DNA of 64,000 bases from positions 26,972,655 through 27,036,654 of the forward strand of contig OX411549.1 in the NCBI GenBank assembly GCA_948146395.1, read 5' to 3'. The notes under the pieces were generated by a model that did not search any database, was not told the origin of the DNA, and worked only from the letters and a program-made list of their open reading frames with translations. Position 1 is the stretch's first letter; the number at the start of each line of letters is the position of its first letter. This document shows positions 22,561-34,721 of this stretch, one piece after another. Origin of the DNA: Fragum whitleyi. Its lineage: Eukaryota; Mollusca; Bivalvia; Cardiida; Cardiidae. A program made the translations under genes and the position numbers.

Positions 22561-22855
22561 TGCGTTCTTTTATAAACCAAATGAACTTTTTCCAATGAGT
22601 TAAAGAAAAAAGCCTCAAACTGCGTAGGAGAATGTAAGAAAACGTATCAATGTGGATTATCTCGTATTACGGGCTATTATACTTGAAAATATACCTTCAT
22701 AGAATCTACTGCTGAAGTTCAAATGCTGATTTATGGCCAGGCTTCCCAATAGTTTAAAAGCTTTCTGCTGCTACAGGATACTTTAAACAAGTGGGTGGAG
22801 TACAACAAAATATTCTTTCTGTTACGTAACCCTTCACTCTTGTGGGAAATTCTAG

Positions 22856-22990
22856 CACAGATAGTAACATCGTGAAATTTGACATTCATCTCACTCAAAA
22901 CCAATCTAAATCGCTCTCTCAGCGATCCATTCATTCATTTCAAACACCCACTCAAACCATTCAAAATCACCCCAGGATAATATCAACAAC
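22856..22990 (+). mobile_element. family A left-part fragment (unit 1)
   Basis: CAGATAGTAACATCGTGAAA opens it, and CCATTCATTCATTTCAAACA is present. The right half is missing. The same truncated copy is at 36865 in unit 2, so the insertion predates the duplication. Confidence 0.7.
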
Positions 22991-23414
22991 TACATTCAAG
23001 AAAATAAAAAAAATCACTATTTCATTGTGTAAAACTCTGTCTTCTTAAATTTTAGAAAAAAAGATAAATTTAAAAAAACAAAAGGACAAATACGGTAAAT
23101 TTTACAACTTATTGAAGCGCATCAAACGGAAACTTATGAAGTCACGATGATGGTGCACGTAAACTCGCCAAATGGGATTCTTTCAGAGACGTCATTCCCA
23201 AAACGGCTTGTTTGAATGATTGAATAATTACAAATTCGTAGACGAAGTTATTATTCAGCAGAACTATGGTTGATTTTGTCCGTTTAGTCGTCATTGTACT
23301 GACGAAAATAGATAAAAATAATAAAAAAAAAAAGGCGGAACGTATTTACGAAAAACGACATAACTGTTTATTTTTTTTTTTTATTTTTTTTTTTTTTTTG
23401 TTATTTATTCATTT

Positions 23415-23637
23415 AGGACCCGTCACGTGAAAAGGGGCGATCTGGAAAATCTGCAACCTGAATATTTGTAAAGTGATTAGTTCTTGTACAGGCCAGCCAG
23501 ATGTCGCTTTCAAATATTCTTTCACGGAAAGGTAGATTGATCATTCTAGATTAAGAAAATTACCACGGTGCCAAAGGTTTCGACCCTAGTTAGTCTGCGC
23601 ACTTCCCATACGGTCCATTGTCGCGTGACGGGTCACA
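23415..23637. mobile_element. family B MITE, core arm deleted (unit 1)
   Basis: Ends AGGACCCGTCACGTGAAAAG and GCGTGACGGGTCACA. The second arm of the core hairpin is gone (CTGCGCACTTCCCATACGG). The orthologous unit 2 copy at 37407 keeps both arms, so the deletion happened after duplication. Confidence 0.8.
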
Positions 23638-24180
23638 TTTTATTTTGATAAAGCCGCTGTTCCATCAAAAAGTCGACACAATGTAAAAAAAACGGATAAT
23701 AAAAAATGCTGGAAAGGGTTAATCGATTAAATATCATTATTTTCATCCACATTATCATCCCCCACGGAATGCCATTGATATAGTATCTTGTCATAAACCA
23801 TATTTTCCTCCAGGTGTTTGTAATTGTATATTTTCTGTTAGAGGATAATCTGAAGGAATGGAAATATTAGCGAAGACGTCGTGCAGACACACTTTTCATG
23901 TGCGGATTAATAGGGGAGCGGCCACGGTCCCGCTCCCTCTTGGCTTGTGGCAAAAACATGGTCATCTGATTCGGATAATCTCGAAAGGAAAACGTCGCAT
24001 CATCAGTAGGCGCCTAAACTGGAGGGGGGGAGGCTAGACCAGTCGTTTTTGTTTTCAATTTCAAAAAGTATTTTTTGAAAAGCATCCAAGAAATGGGAAC
24101 CTAATATTATTACCAGATTCAGAATTTAAAGAGATAGCGAAAAAAAAAACAACAAAAACAAAAAAAAAAAACAAACCATA

Positions 24181-24216
24181 AGTCAGCCTAAACATACTGT
24201 GCAGGCTGACTAGAGT
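24181..24216. mobile_element. core-hairpin fragment (C-like)
   Basis: AGTCAGCCTAAACATACTGT with GCAGGCTGACTAGAG, a hairpin like the centre of family C. Present at 39350 in unit 2. Confidence 0.5.
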
Positions 24217-24779
24217 CGAAAGAGTAACGCCCTACGTAGATAGTTTTTTTGCTGATCGTTCTAAAATACGTATATTTGAGTTCATTCGTCAAACGCGACG
24301 CATTTTTCGGATGACACATGACATTGCATCTACATTTTATTGATACTTTATTCTTCATTATAAACTAATTGAATTAGTAAAAAAGTTCAGCAATTTACGT
24401 TTTAAATGTTTCCGCGTTCTAAACAGGTGCTTTTTATGACAATTTACTAATTAATTTGCAATATGGGTGGTATTTCATATCAATATTTATCCTGCATAAG
24501 CTTTATTTACTCCGAGGTATGCATGTACTTACATATTCGTTAAGTTATACGAGTTATTTTACGCTTTACACTTTTGCGCTCTGTGTTACGTATATGTTCC
24601 TAGTGGTTGAATATTATCAAATAATATGTACATGTTTCATTACGTAAATTTTTCATTGCTTATAAAAACAAATATTGCAAAGTTAAAATAGCACTGAGCT
24701 ACAAAAGATCATCCATGATTTTATAAAAAATGCGCTAAGTATCGAATTTGCATACGATAATTCATTCCCTTACAATCCG

Positions 24780-25790
24780 TTCGGTCGCCTCATCATTTCG
24801 TTTAGAATAAGGTTAGAAAAAATGGATTGATAGGATTTTCATCCATTAAAACGTTAAAGCATACACGGATTTTCCACTTTATTTCAAATTACTATGTACG
24901 CCATTTGCTGTTTTTGTATGTACGTTTTGTATTTCATTGATCTTTGAAGTTCCGGTTTTAAATAAGCTGTTCATGTTTAAAAAGTACAACAGAATGATCT
25001 TTTTTTCCTTTGGATTCATAATCAAGCCAAACCAAAGTTAACATGTCGAGGTATCTAGCAAAGATAACTAACTGCTTTGATTTGTAAATTTTACTTGATT
25101 CCAATGGGTACATCAAGTGGAATTGAAAAGGACAAGTGATACCGAAAAAAAGTGTACCAGAAGTAAATGTAGAATAATACAAATTAAAAGAAGACCTGCA
25201 TGAGCTATGTGTCTATTCAATATGTGACAACAAATACGTCCACGAGGCTTGACATTTGTAATAAACTTAAGCACAATCTTTGGAATAGTCACAGATAATG
25301 ATTACGAGTGAGATTATTCCAAAAGTGTGCTAGTCTGTCTGGTTCAATTAAAAACATCGTGAATTGGCAAGATGAATGATTTTGGAATGAATTTGGAATG
25401 AAATCGAATGAGTGTGTGGAGCGAGTTTTAAGTGAAATTAAAGGGATGTAAGCCAATATCACTAATTTTGGTCGAGATGAACAAAATTAGCTATATTTAT
25501 TACATCCCTTTAATAAAATATGCATAAAAGTTCTGCATATTGCATTCTATTTCTTCAAGAACCATTCAGACGCTCACAATTTCATTCATTTTATTGAAAT
25601 CGCGATTGTTTCCATTTATTTTTAATTTGAATGTAGCTGTAGAATGAATACTTTCTAGTCATTTTGGAGCGTTTTTGATTAATTTGAGTGAATGCTTTTA
25701 ATGAGTGAATGGGGCGATGAGTGAGTGATTAAGAATGGTTTTGATTGAGAGGAATGGCAATTTCACGATGTGAATTACTGTAAATGGTTT
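24780..25790 (+). other. unit-1-only segment containing a family A copy
   Basis: Unit 2 joins TTACAATCCG directly to ATAGAGTGGAAAGTG (41992). Here about 1 kb intervenes. Outside the A element I recognise nothing in it. Either an insertion in unit 1 or a deletion in unit 2. Confidence 0.6.
25345..25780 (-). mobile_element. family A MITE, complete (unit 1 only)
   Basis: Left end CAATTAAAAACATCGTGAAT, right end CACGATGTGAATTACTG then TA. Inner palindrome GGGATGTAAGCCAATATCAC / TTACATCCC. Confidence 0.8.
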
Positions 25791-26483
25791 GATATAGTGG
25801 AAAGTGTGAGCTACACATTTCGCAATTATAGACTATATAATTCTTAAATGTCTGAATAAAATGTGTTTCCGTGAAATTGTTGCAATCGAATTACTAAAAG
25901 CACATTAATTTCGTTTAAAAAACGGGAACCTAATCACTTTGCGTTTCATGATAGACTGAAGCTAGACAAGCGATTTCCTAGAACAATCTTGATGTTTTGG
26001 CAACGCTGCTACGTGGAAAGATGTCAAATGCAGTTAACATGTCTTATAATAATTCTATCATGGGCCTTCTTTAATTTCCATGACTGTTAAAACTGAACAA
26101 TTGATGGACAATCAATTTATTGACCTGATTTTATCAGTCTTTGTATTGTTCTATAATTCCATAGGGATGTTTTTTTTTATTTGTCTAGACTTATGCCATG
26201 TCCATTGATAGCCCTCGGCCTTAGATACTTACTTTAATTTCTAGATTAGACTACACAATTATTTTGATGCTTATAACACTTGTGATATTGCTTTGTGAGT
26301 GAAAAAAACTAACTGAAATGGGTTTTACTGTTTGAGAACAAGGAAGTACTAGGCTATATACCTCGCGTTGTATATTTTCGTAGGGACAGGTCTTTTTGTA
26401 GGGTAGGTCGGATCTAGGTGGCTTAGGGGCAAAATGCTACTGATTAACTATGACATTGTTCGATTTCGCCTGGAACTTTTCTT

Positions 26484-26842
26484 ACTAGTATTGTATAGAG
26501 GATATCGAATGAGTGGTCATTGAATACCTAATTTATTAAACGAGTCATCTATAAACATATAAAAACGAGACTGTGTCGAGTTTTTATATGTTATAGATGA
26601 CGAGTTTAATAAATTCGGTATTTTATGAGCACAAATTTGATATTCTATTTATAATATGACCCGAAATTTTGCGAAAAAACGTCAAAATTCTTTAAATTCA
26701 ACATATCAATTTTCCGCGAAACTAATAATGCCGTTTAAAACTGACGTCACAACGTATAGACTATGACGTCATCTTCGCGGTGACAAAATTGCGTTGCTAT
26801 TCGCTCTGACCTCATTTGCATAGTTATTCCACTAGTATTGTA
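26484..26842 (+). mobile_element. family E element with 12-bp flanking repeats (unit 1)
   Basis: ACTAGTATTGTA occurs at 26484-26495 and 26831-26842, enclosing 335 bp. Inside are a long palindrome (about 26521-26625), two TGACGTCA-type sites at about 26742 and 26764, and CTCATTTGCATA with an ATTTGCAT octamer. The ends are not convincingly inverted. Class uncertain. Confidence 0.7.
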
Positions 26843-27116
26843 ACACCCATGTAATATCAAAAATATTCAACGAGGTTATTTCACTCCCGCGACGTAGGTA
26901 ATATTATAAAAATAATTCACTGCCGACACCTATTGTAACATCCAAGCGACCAATCGCTGTAGGGCTTACAAATTCCATGATGTCTCATTGGTTGGTATTT
27001 TAGGAACGTTGGTCCCAGTAAAAAATGCCGATATCCATGCGCACGATTCATGGCTGCTTTTGTCCCGGTAGCGTTTATTCTGCACTTGCGTAAAACTTAC
27101 ACCAGACCAGGTGATG

Positions 27117-27160
27117 ATATATAAAACATAAAATGCCGCCTGAAAATCGTTCGGTTATCA
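27117..27160 (+). promoter_or_regulatory. TATA-like motif conserved between units
   Basis: GATATATAAAACATAAAATG is followed about 30 bp on by TTCGGTTATC, which could act as an initiator. The same arrangement is kept at about 43340. No gene is seen downstream, so this may be chance in AT-rich DNA. Confidence 0.15.
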
Positions 27161-27444
27161 AGCCCTAGACACAACAGTACCCCTAAATCCTACACCTGAT
27201 AATAATCAAACGCGGTAAAAACACAAAATCTAATTATATGATGGTTAAACAATCCTGGCTTGCATGCCTTGGCAGTTAAAAGGAAGTAAAAAATGCATTC
27301 AAAAAGATGATAGACCACCTATATAAAGAATAAGCACTGAAAATAATGCAGAACTTATAGACGTTGTTAAGATTTTGCATAAGCCCTGATTCCTGGGTTA
27401 GTTTAATGTCAATTTGAGCTAAAGAGCAACCAAGTATTTCCTGT

Positions 27445-27515
27445 TCGCTAAGTAGCATGTTTGTTACAGAGCAACGGACTTCAAACTTTAAGATTTAAGT
27501 TTCAATTCCCAAAAC
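27445..27515 (+). other. decayed tRNA-like SINE head (unit 1)
   Basis: Counterpart of the better-preserved head at 43670-43742. Here the B box has decayed to AGTTTCAATTCCC. Confidence 0.4.
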
Positions 27516-29099
27516 GGCGAATAATGGTAGCTGTGCCAACAATTTACACTCAGCACGCTATAGAAAATATTGAAATAGCAAGATCTTGTATAGAATTTTT
27601 GAAAGCTTTAATGGTATCTTCGCTAGCCAAAGAAAAGGCCCACTACGTGTTCACAAGCCTTTGCTAGCGAACATGCTCTTAAGAATCTTTATATAATCAT
27701 CAGTATTATTGGCAATAATATCACGTCGATATAAGTAGAATTCGCTATTTTGACTCGTCGGTTGGGTATGAATGTACTGTAATCGCAAGTCACAAAAGGG
27801 TATTTGAGTTTAATATAGAGGAATTTTAAGTATCATTTAAACACTAGCAATAATAATGTCAATGAAATTGCATTTATATTGATATTGACATGATATTGAC
27901 AATAGATACTGAGTCATATATTGGCCTGAAAACATTATTCAATATAATGATGGTGTATGTATGATTGACCCTTAATACTCGTTTTTTCTTTCAATTGGAA
28001 AAAGTATTTTCCGACGTCTTACAACGCGTCAACTTTGGTTTCCTTTAATACAAGAAGTTTTAATTAACTTGGAATGCATATTGACTTTCTCAGAAATGTA
28101 ACAAAAATCGACGTGCATGTTATTTATGGAATCTAAACCCCGAAAATAGCTGATAAGCTGTTTAGTGTATAATGGACTCAAAAGAGTCGAAGAGGATGCA
28201 TACTTGTAACTGTACAACTCTATAATTACAAACCCATTCATTGGGATTATCCGAATGTCAGATGTAAAAACTCGTTATATAACAGTAATCGATCATACTT
28301 CACTTTTAGAAAATTGGTATTTTGCATTACCCGCTCCTTTTTTATGCTTTGGACAGACCATATTGAAATTGCAGATAAAAAATCAAAAATAAGCATCTTG
28401 TTGTACCAAGGATAGCTAAGGTTAGGTGTATTTAACAAGATTATAGATTTTGACCATGCACTAATTTTCTACAGTTATGAAAAACTTCGAGATTTTGCCC
28501 CTTGTTTCATACAAAAACAATCTAAATAACTACAAGTATTCGTAGCATTACTACTTCTCACACCAACACTTCAAAACAATATCGATTAAACACACTAAAA
28601 TTTGCTCCAAGCATTCCATGATTCCGTTAACTGGCGCCCCTGATTGGTCAGATAAGACAGGCAGGTCTAATTTTAGACAAGTTCGCATATTTTATCAAAC
28701 GAATTGAACAAAAACATCGCTCATGTCGTTCAATTTGAATGAAATAACTAGTATAAGTCTCTCCAAAAACCCTTTCCAGACAATCAAAACTCGCTCATTA
28801 CGCCCTCTCAATTTCATTCCTACTTTTCGTAACTGTAACCCCACTTATCAAGGTTGTTTATGTCAACAACGTATTTGCATTTTTTGTCTTAAACTCGTTT
28901 TCAATTTGCACAAGACTTGACACAAAGCATAATTTGAAAAACGATAAGTTTATATCAATTTATTTTTCATCGTTTGTGATACAAGTTCTTACAGCTTCTT
29001 GACTTCTTACATAAATCCCTATGTATTCTGTTTTTGAGAAACCATCAGTACTCGCACCGAATTTGTGGATCAAGGAAAGATCCAAAATGTATATTCGCT

Positions 29100-29182
29100 T
29101 CAGGGAACCGAATTCGGGCTCTCTTGGTCACAAAGCCAACGACTTACCTGTCGATTGTTATATGCACCACTATGCTAACATG
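29100..29182 (-). other. tRNA-like SINE head (unit 1)
   Basis: On the minus strand TAGCATAGTGG (29168-29178) is a good A box and AATTCGGTTCC (29104-29114) a near B box. Open frames across this segment are kept in both units, but the Pol III boxes explain it better than a protein. Confidence 0.45.
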
Positions 29183-29464
29183 GACGCGCGCGCGATTTCC
29201 AAAGGTTCTATTTTATCAACGATTTGTTTGTTGGAGATATTTTCGTTCGGGGCGATTGTGATCCTTTAATTTTCTGGTTGATAAAACCTGTGTAAAATCA
29301 TGGCTTAACAGAACATAAATCATTATTGAAGGAAAGTGCGTGACGGTTCACGGGCAATCTTCTTTTCTGAAAGCCTTAACAGTTTTCATGCTGTCTGTTA
29401 AATCAAAGACGAGTAAGATTATTTTCTGATGAAAATAACAAACGAACCACAAAACAGGACGTTG

Positions 29465-29530
29465 GTGGGCGACTAAAGTCTCGTAACTACAGCTTATTCA
29501 AGCTTGAGTTATGAGATTTTGGTAGCCCAC
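29465..29530. repeat. family F hairpin (unit 1)
   Basis: GTGGGCGACTAAAGTCTCGT pairs with ATGAGATTTTGGTAGCCCAC around TAACTACAGCTT...AAGCTTGAGTTA. Other copies at 45719 and 63695. Confidence 0.65.
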
Positions 29531-29767
29531 CTACAATAAATGGATGCACCGATGTTTGTTTGCATAGAGAATTACAATTCTATGTGTGTGTTCCTTTTAA
29601 ATCGTTTATTTAACAACTACGAACACTATTAAGATTATTTTCCATATTTTTTGCAATGTTTGTATACAATGATAAGCCAGTGAAGTTTGCATATCTTTAT
29701 GACTGTGAAATCAAATCATGAACGGTTATAATAAATTACGGCGATTATTACAAATAAAACAATTAAA

Positions 29768-31240
29768 ATCAAAGCACTGAAAGTACTGATGGTGAACGAA
29801 CCTGATGGCATTCTAGAGCAATATATTGAATTCAATGAGAAAAGAGAAATCATTAATTCTAAAAAAAAGAATAAAAAAATAGGGAAATTGTCTCGACAAA
29901 ATTTCCGTTCTTCGGAAATTTCACTGCAAAGTCAAAGAAAGGGAAAGAGGAAAAATCCTGTTAGAATAATATTTCTTAGAATATGAGTTGTTACTCTGTG
30001 AAAATTTCTTTTACACATTTGAAAAGGGTACATTTTTTGCACGAGAACCTATTTTTTACCTTCAATAGTTAGGGTGCCAGTAAAATCACTTGCTATCGAT
30101 CTATCTACAGTATTGCGGCTGGTATTAGACTTTTCTGCTAGTTTTTGCTTAAACTGCAGCTAAACAATTCAAAACGTATTTTGGGAAGGATGGAGCCAGT
30201 TTTTAGTCATCGATTAAGATTTTCATGATTTCTGTAAAAAACGCAATGACTTTTCCCGAATGTCGAACTGTAAACAAGTGTATGACGAATCTGGTCCCCC
30301 CTTGACCACGGCAATATCTACTCGTCAATTGAATTGGTATCTAGGGTTGAATATTTAGCTATCATGTATTTAATTTTAAGATAAAATTTTGAATTGATAT
30401 GGCTTTACAGATTGATATCTTCCTGTCGCATTTGGTTTCGCCAATATTCGCTTCTGAGACAAACGAATACGATACGTTTTCGCTGGGAATGAGATTTTCG
30501 AATCACCGAATATTCGAGTGTATCCTTACAGCACTACTTCAGCAACCGCGATTTTACAGAAAAAATGTTAATAGCGGGTTCATCCCTTTTCAAACATAAG
30601 GTACAAGAAAGGTTGTACATGTAAAACACGTGTCGAATAATTCTTAAAACCCGTCTCGAGACTGACTCGCGCGTGTTGGGAAGGTATGTAAAACCGGGTT
30701 ACCGTTTCTAATGACACAAGGTGTGTTGATGTGTCATTCGTCTCAACTCGGTCGATTCTGTAACCTACATTTAAATCGGAGACGTCGGAGATCGCCCGAG
30801 TATTGCCGAATGTAGATGTGTACTGTAAAAACAAGTTCAAGAGGACATGGGCTAAATAAGCACATATTTCCGGCTAATTACTTCAAGTTGCACCAGCGAA
30901 GGCTTGGGTCAAAAAGATAATATCTGTCTCTACGGTGTTTAGACACAAACTTTATTTTTGCTCTAAACTCTCGACAAGCTTATGCCGATCAAAAATTCCC
31001 ATGATGAACATTGCAAGATCATTTTGTGTTTTTCAAGGCGAATTTTCATTATCTTCACTTGATGAAGAATACTAGTATCACGCCATTAACGAAATAAACA
31101 GTGATTTTGCGGAGAAAAATCTTGAAAGATACTAAATTGAATCTTAAGAGGCACTACTTTATTTCGAATGTATTTACATCCTACAGGATTTTCCTTACAT
31201 AGCATAACACTGGTGAACGACGTTCGTTCACCAAAAATTA
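29768..31240. other. unit-1-only segment, nothing recognised
   Basis: Absent from unit 2, which joins AACAAATAATACAATCTAAA to ACGTCCTTATTTCTA near 46030. GGTGAACGAAC near the left (29791) recurs inverted at the right (31215-31235), where it is part of a short palindrome. I could not define clean ends. Confidence 0.5.
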
Positions 31241-31499
31241 AGAACTATAAATGCGTCCTTATTTCTACATGTCATAGTACATGTTATAGACCCCTTAATT
31301 ACCTCCTGAATAACTTTTCCTACAACAGAATGTTGAAAAGTTTGAAAAGTTTGTAGTCTTTTCCCCAAAAAGCTATTTTGATTGTCGGAATATCAAGTGC
31401 TAAATGTTTAAACCAAAGTAACTTGCAAGCTTTTGTTTGGCTTTTAAGGGAAAGAAATAAATAATGGTTAAAATGTTTTAGCTATCTTTATCTTGAATT

Positions 31500-31644
31500 T
31501 AGTTGTTGGTTTTATATTTCAAATGATTTTAGAGCGTCTTTGAATAGTTTGATTGAGTGTTTGGAATGAATAAATGGAGGCTGTTGGGTCGATTTAGAAT
31601 GGTTTTGATCGGAATGAGAGTCTATTGTACGATGTTCTTAACTG
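31500..31644 (-). mobile_element. family A right-part fragment
   Basis: GAGTGTTTGGAATGAATAAA and the terminus TACGATGTTCTTAACTG. Lies in a unit-1-only segment. Confidence 0.6.
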
Positions 31645-31730
31645 TAGGACCTGTCACATAAGATTGCGACCACACCGAATTCCAAGATCATTCAGAATAT
31701 TTCAGATCGCAGTAGAATCACCGGAATAGA
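31638..31730 (+). repeat. short direct repeat near the unit junction, copy 1
   Basis: AACTGTAGGACCTGTCACAT and GATTGCGACCACACCGAATT recur with differences at 32320-32410. Confidence 0.7.
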
Positions 31731-31734
31731 AATA

Positions 31735-31975
31735 ATGAGCTTGTGCATGACTTTGCCAACAATTTCAATTATGCACAAAGCAAATTTTCTGGCCAGCCTG
31801 TGCATCCGCACAGTCTGACCAGAATCTTCGCAATGCGTTATATAGATAGATGGGGGTTAATCCATCTTCATTCAGTCAGCATAATTATTATCATGTAGTG
31901 TGTCGTCGCCAACACATCTTGACGTTTGTACCTCGCGCAGGATTGAACTTGTTGGAAATGTCACGCACGGGCTCT
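31735..31975. mobile_element. family C MITE (unit 1)
   Basis: Left ATGAGCTTGTGCATGAC, right TTGGAAATGTCACGCACGG then GCTCT. Core CCAGCCTGTGCATCCGCACA / GTCTGACCAGAATCTTC. Only the right end survives in unit 2 (46192). Confidence 0.7.
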
Positions 31976-32045
31976 AATTTTACTTTTTGGGAGAAGGATA
32001 ATCTACATTTCTCGGCGTTCATGGCATTGTCACGGGGCCACGCCC

Positions 32046-32589
32046 ACGTGGCGCTTCTATTGCGCTTCTACGGCGATGAATAGCGTGCCGACTGCGACTC
32101 ACTTTGCTCCTTCGACACCTTTACTGCTTCTTCAGGTCTGTCATCTAAGTCGACTTAATTATCCAGCATTTTCTTTTCCGTATCGAAAAATGGTGAAAGT
32201 TAAAGAGACTAAAAATAATAAATCATCAAACGAATAAAAGCAGTTATGTAATAATATTTGAAATATAAAGTAATGATTGGTGTTTAATGAACAGCAAGTC
32301 AATATTATTTATGTTCTAAACTGTAGGACCTGTAACACAAGATTGCGACTACACCGAATTTCCAGTCAGTTCAGAATACAAGTATTTCAGATCAAAGTGG
32401 GATAGCCGTGAAAAAATACCGTATTTCACCTAATAAACGCCATAGGGAGCTACACATAACATGGTCTTGGAACAGTAATTTAATATGCATTTTCTGATTT
32501 TCAAAAAAATCATTAAAGTTATGTCTTTTTAGGCCATTTTCCCTTAAAATTGAGGTAAATTTCCTCTAATCAATCATATAATTGATTGG
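32046..32589. other. spacer between duplication units
   Basis: About 540 bp not matched in the other unit, apart from the 32320-32410 repeat. No gene. Confidence 0.6.
32320..32410 (+). repeat. short direct repeat near the unit junction, copy 2
   Basis: Partner of 31638-31730. It carries an extra CAAGTAT. It looks like the remains of an inverted-repeat element end (GGACCTGTAACACAAGATTG). Confidence 0.7.
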
Positions 32590-32860
32590 CGAGTCTAACG
32601 ATCAACCTCTGCGCTTTCGTATCTGCGCCCTCATCTTTTCCGAAGTCTATTCAGAATCTATTAAAAATCACCGAAGGTTCCCGATCGCCTAAGCGCTAAG
32701 GAGAGAATGATGTGGGAAATATGTAAATAAGCTTTTAAAACGTTGCCCTTTCTCTCTCTAATATGCCGAACGTTTTCCATCAATTGCTTAGATTCCACCA
32801 TTAATGTTGGATGGGACACTATTTGAGCTGATATTCGAACTTACCAAGGGGGAGAAAGAG

Positions 32861-32905
32861 TGTTGTTGTTGTTGTTGTTGTTTTTTTTTTGGGGGGGGGG
32901 GGGGG
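32861..32905. repeat. (TTG)n, T10 and G15 runs
   Basis: Consecutive simple runs. Unit 1 has only short G runs here (19930-19975), so the tract grew in unit 2 or may include assembly error. Confidence 0.8.
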
Positions 32906-33729
32906 CGGGTTGTCTTCGAGACAATGAGGCGAAGGCGGCGGAATCGTAATTTGAGAGACATTAAAGATCATGGGTCCGGACCGATTCCTGACCCCGCCGT
33001 TTATTACGTTGGTATGACATTGGGCAAGATCTTTTATATTCCAATCCGAATTCTGGGGATACACAGAAAACACTTTGATTAGCTTACATCGTCATGAAAT
33101 GCTGAACAAATGTTGAAAGTGGTGATAAACACTATATCAAAATAAAATCAAGGTTACATTTGTTTTTTCAAATACCTCCACCAAGAAATCCTGTTGTTTT
33201 TTTTTTTTCTATTCTAAACATGTAATTTTCTATCCTTGTTCATTAAAAAAAGGTAAAAAAAAACAGGGATTCGTCCTGATCGCCTCTCGGTACACTAGGA
33301 CCACATACATCTACTTACGACCTTTTTATCGCAAGTTGATAAGGTATAAAAGCTTACACCCACTCCAAACGACGTGTTGAGTGTCTTAATGACTGTGAAA
33401 TAAGTATTAATGGATTCTTAACGTCCACATAAAACGTCTTATATCCAACCATTACACCTGATATCAATCTATAAAGAAATGTGTTTGTATATCAATTATC
33501 TACCTCCCCAACGACCGATATTTCATACCGCTACAGATTCTGAATGGAATTTTAGAATTACCGTTGAAGATATGCCACTCATTTTCAAAGAGTGAGACCA
33601 TCAAAATGACCTTTGAAAATAGTTTCTGGTTTAACAGGCTGACTAGGATCGAATATTTTCGCTAATTTTCTTAATCTAGAATGATCATTCTACCATCGTG
33701 TATTTAAAGAAAAAATAAAAGCGATATCA

Positions 33730-33840
33730 GCCCTGCGTTTAGGATCACAAAACGGTTCAAACAGTTTGCCAATTATACCCCGCAAAACGAGATATAATTT
33801 GAAAACTGTTTGCATCGTTTTGTGATCCTGAACGCAGGAC
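33730..33840. mobile_element. family D hairpin MITE (unit 2)
   Basis: GCCCTGCGTTTAGGATCACA at the left, GATCCTGAACGCAGGAC at the right, central TACCCCGCAAAACGAG. Orthologue of 21537. Confidence 0.75.
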
Positions 33841-34174
33841 TGGTCGATTATCACTGGTACAATCTCTCTTGCAAAACATGAATTTATTATCCGAATATCG
33901 AAGATGGTCCTATTCGGACTTTGCAGTTAACTCTAAGGTACCTCGGATGTACGTGAAGTAATTTAGGCAATCGTAATATCGCTCGGACTTTTGCGTTAGC
34001 TGAAAAGTAATCTAAAATATTTGACATGATTGAGCATGACCTCTATCTAGATAATTACACGCTTTATTGATTCCAACTTTACATTATCATTAGTTTTCGT
34101 ATTATCTTGGGAGTCGATTATGATGATTTATATGTTTATTTTGCGCGACCCTAGGTAGAGGATTCTTCTACATA

Positions 34175-34235
34175 TAATTGTAAGGTCGACTGATTGCAGA
34201 ACATAAGATCTATGGTTCGAGCCTCGATAATCCTT
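34175..34235 (+). other. tRNA-like segment in the 34.0-34.9 kb element
   Basis: B box GGTTCGAGCC at 34214-34223, preceded by AAGGTCGACTGATTGCAG. The A box is weak. Similar to 4141-4215. Confidence 0.35.
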
Positions 34236-34593
34236 ATTTTTATTTTTCAAAAATAACAATATATATCTTACCCATGACTTGTTTCAATTTTTTTCTAACC
34301 TTTTTTTAAAATTATTATTTCTTTACAACTAAAATATTTCTTCATATTTCTCTCAGACAATAACAAACAAGATCTTTTGTATGCTTCCCAATTCAGAATC
34401 CGTTCTCTCATATATATCAAAAATGGTTCTACAAGCTTCTTTTAAAAAAAATTGTAGTCTGATTTACACTCTTCGACTTTCGACAAACTAGTAAATTGAA
34501 GACAATTTCTTTGACAAAAGTATAAAGTAAAGGTTTCTAATAATATATAATCATATAATTAACATATCGTCAGAAAAGACAAGAAAGTCATGC

Positions 34594-34595
<2 letters not shown>

Positions 34596-34631
<36 letters not shown>

Positions 34632-34670
34632 TTGTTGTTGTTGTTTGATTTTTTTTTTTTTGCTTTTTTT
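34596..34670. repeat. T-rich tract
   Basis: About 35 T, then (GTT)n, then more T. It could be the poly-A tail of a minus-strand SINE, since the tRNA-like head at 34722 lies upstream on that strand. Confidence 0.7.
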
Positions 34671-34721
34671 GGTAATATGTTAAAAGCAAAAAAAGACAAA
34701 AAAGACAAAATTTTGACTTTT

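Larger units (their letters stand above)
19606..32045 (+). repeat. tandem segmental duplication, unit 1
   Basis: Aligns in order and orientation with 32590-46290. Anchors: 19606/32590, 21537/33730, 22857/36866, 23415/37407, 24245/41052, 25791/41992, 27276/43500, 29021/45251, 31885/46139. In a 240-bp stretch at 27277/43501 I count about six differences. Unit-1-only segments: 20159-20895, 24780-25790, 29768-31240 and 31350-31880. The first has inverted-repeat ends. The second contains an A copy. Homology fades near 32045. Confidence 0.9.

Noticed and set aside
29021..29269. An 82-codon open frame with an 85-codon counterpart at 45265
   Set aside because: Kept in both units mainly because the units are young. 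Two frames are open in each, and the segment contains minus-strand Pol III A and B boxes, pointing to a SINE.
29768..31240. Unit-1-only segment as a transposon with GGTGAACGAAC ends
   Set aside because: The inverted phrase is short, partly a local palindrome, and no target duplication or exact empty-site join could be read.
32804..33082. 92-codon frame running through Cys/Phe/Gly runs
   Set aside because: Produced by the (TTG)n, T and G homopolymers.
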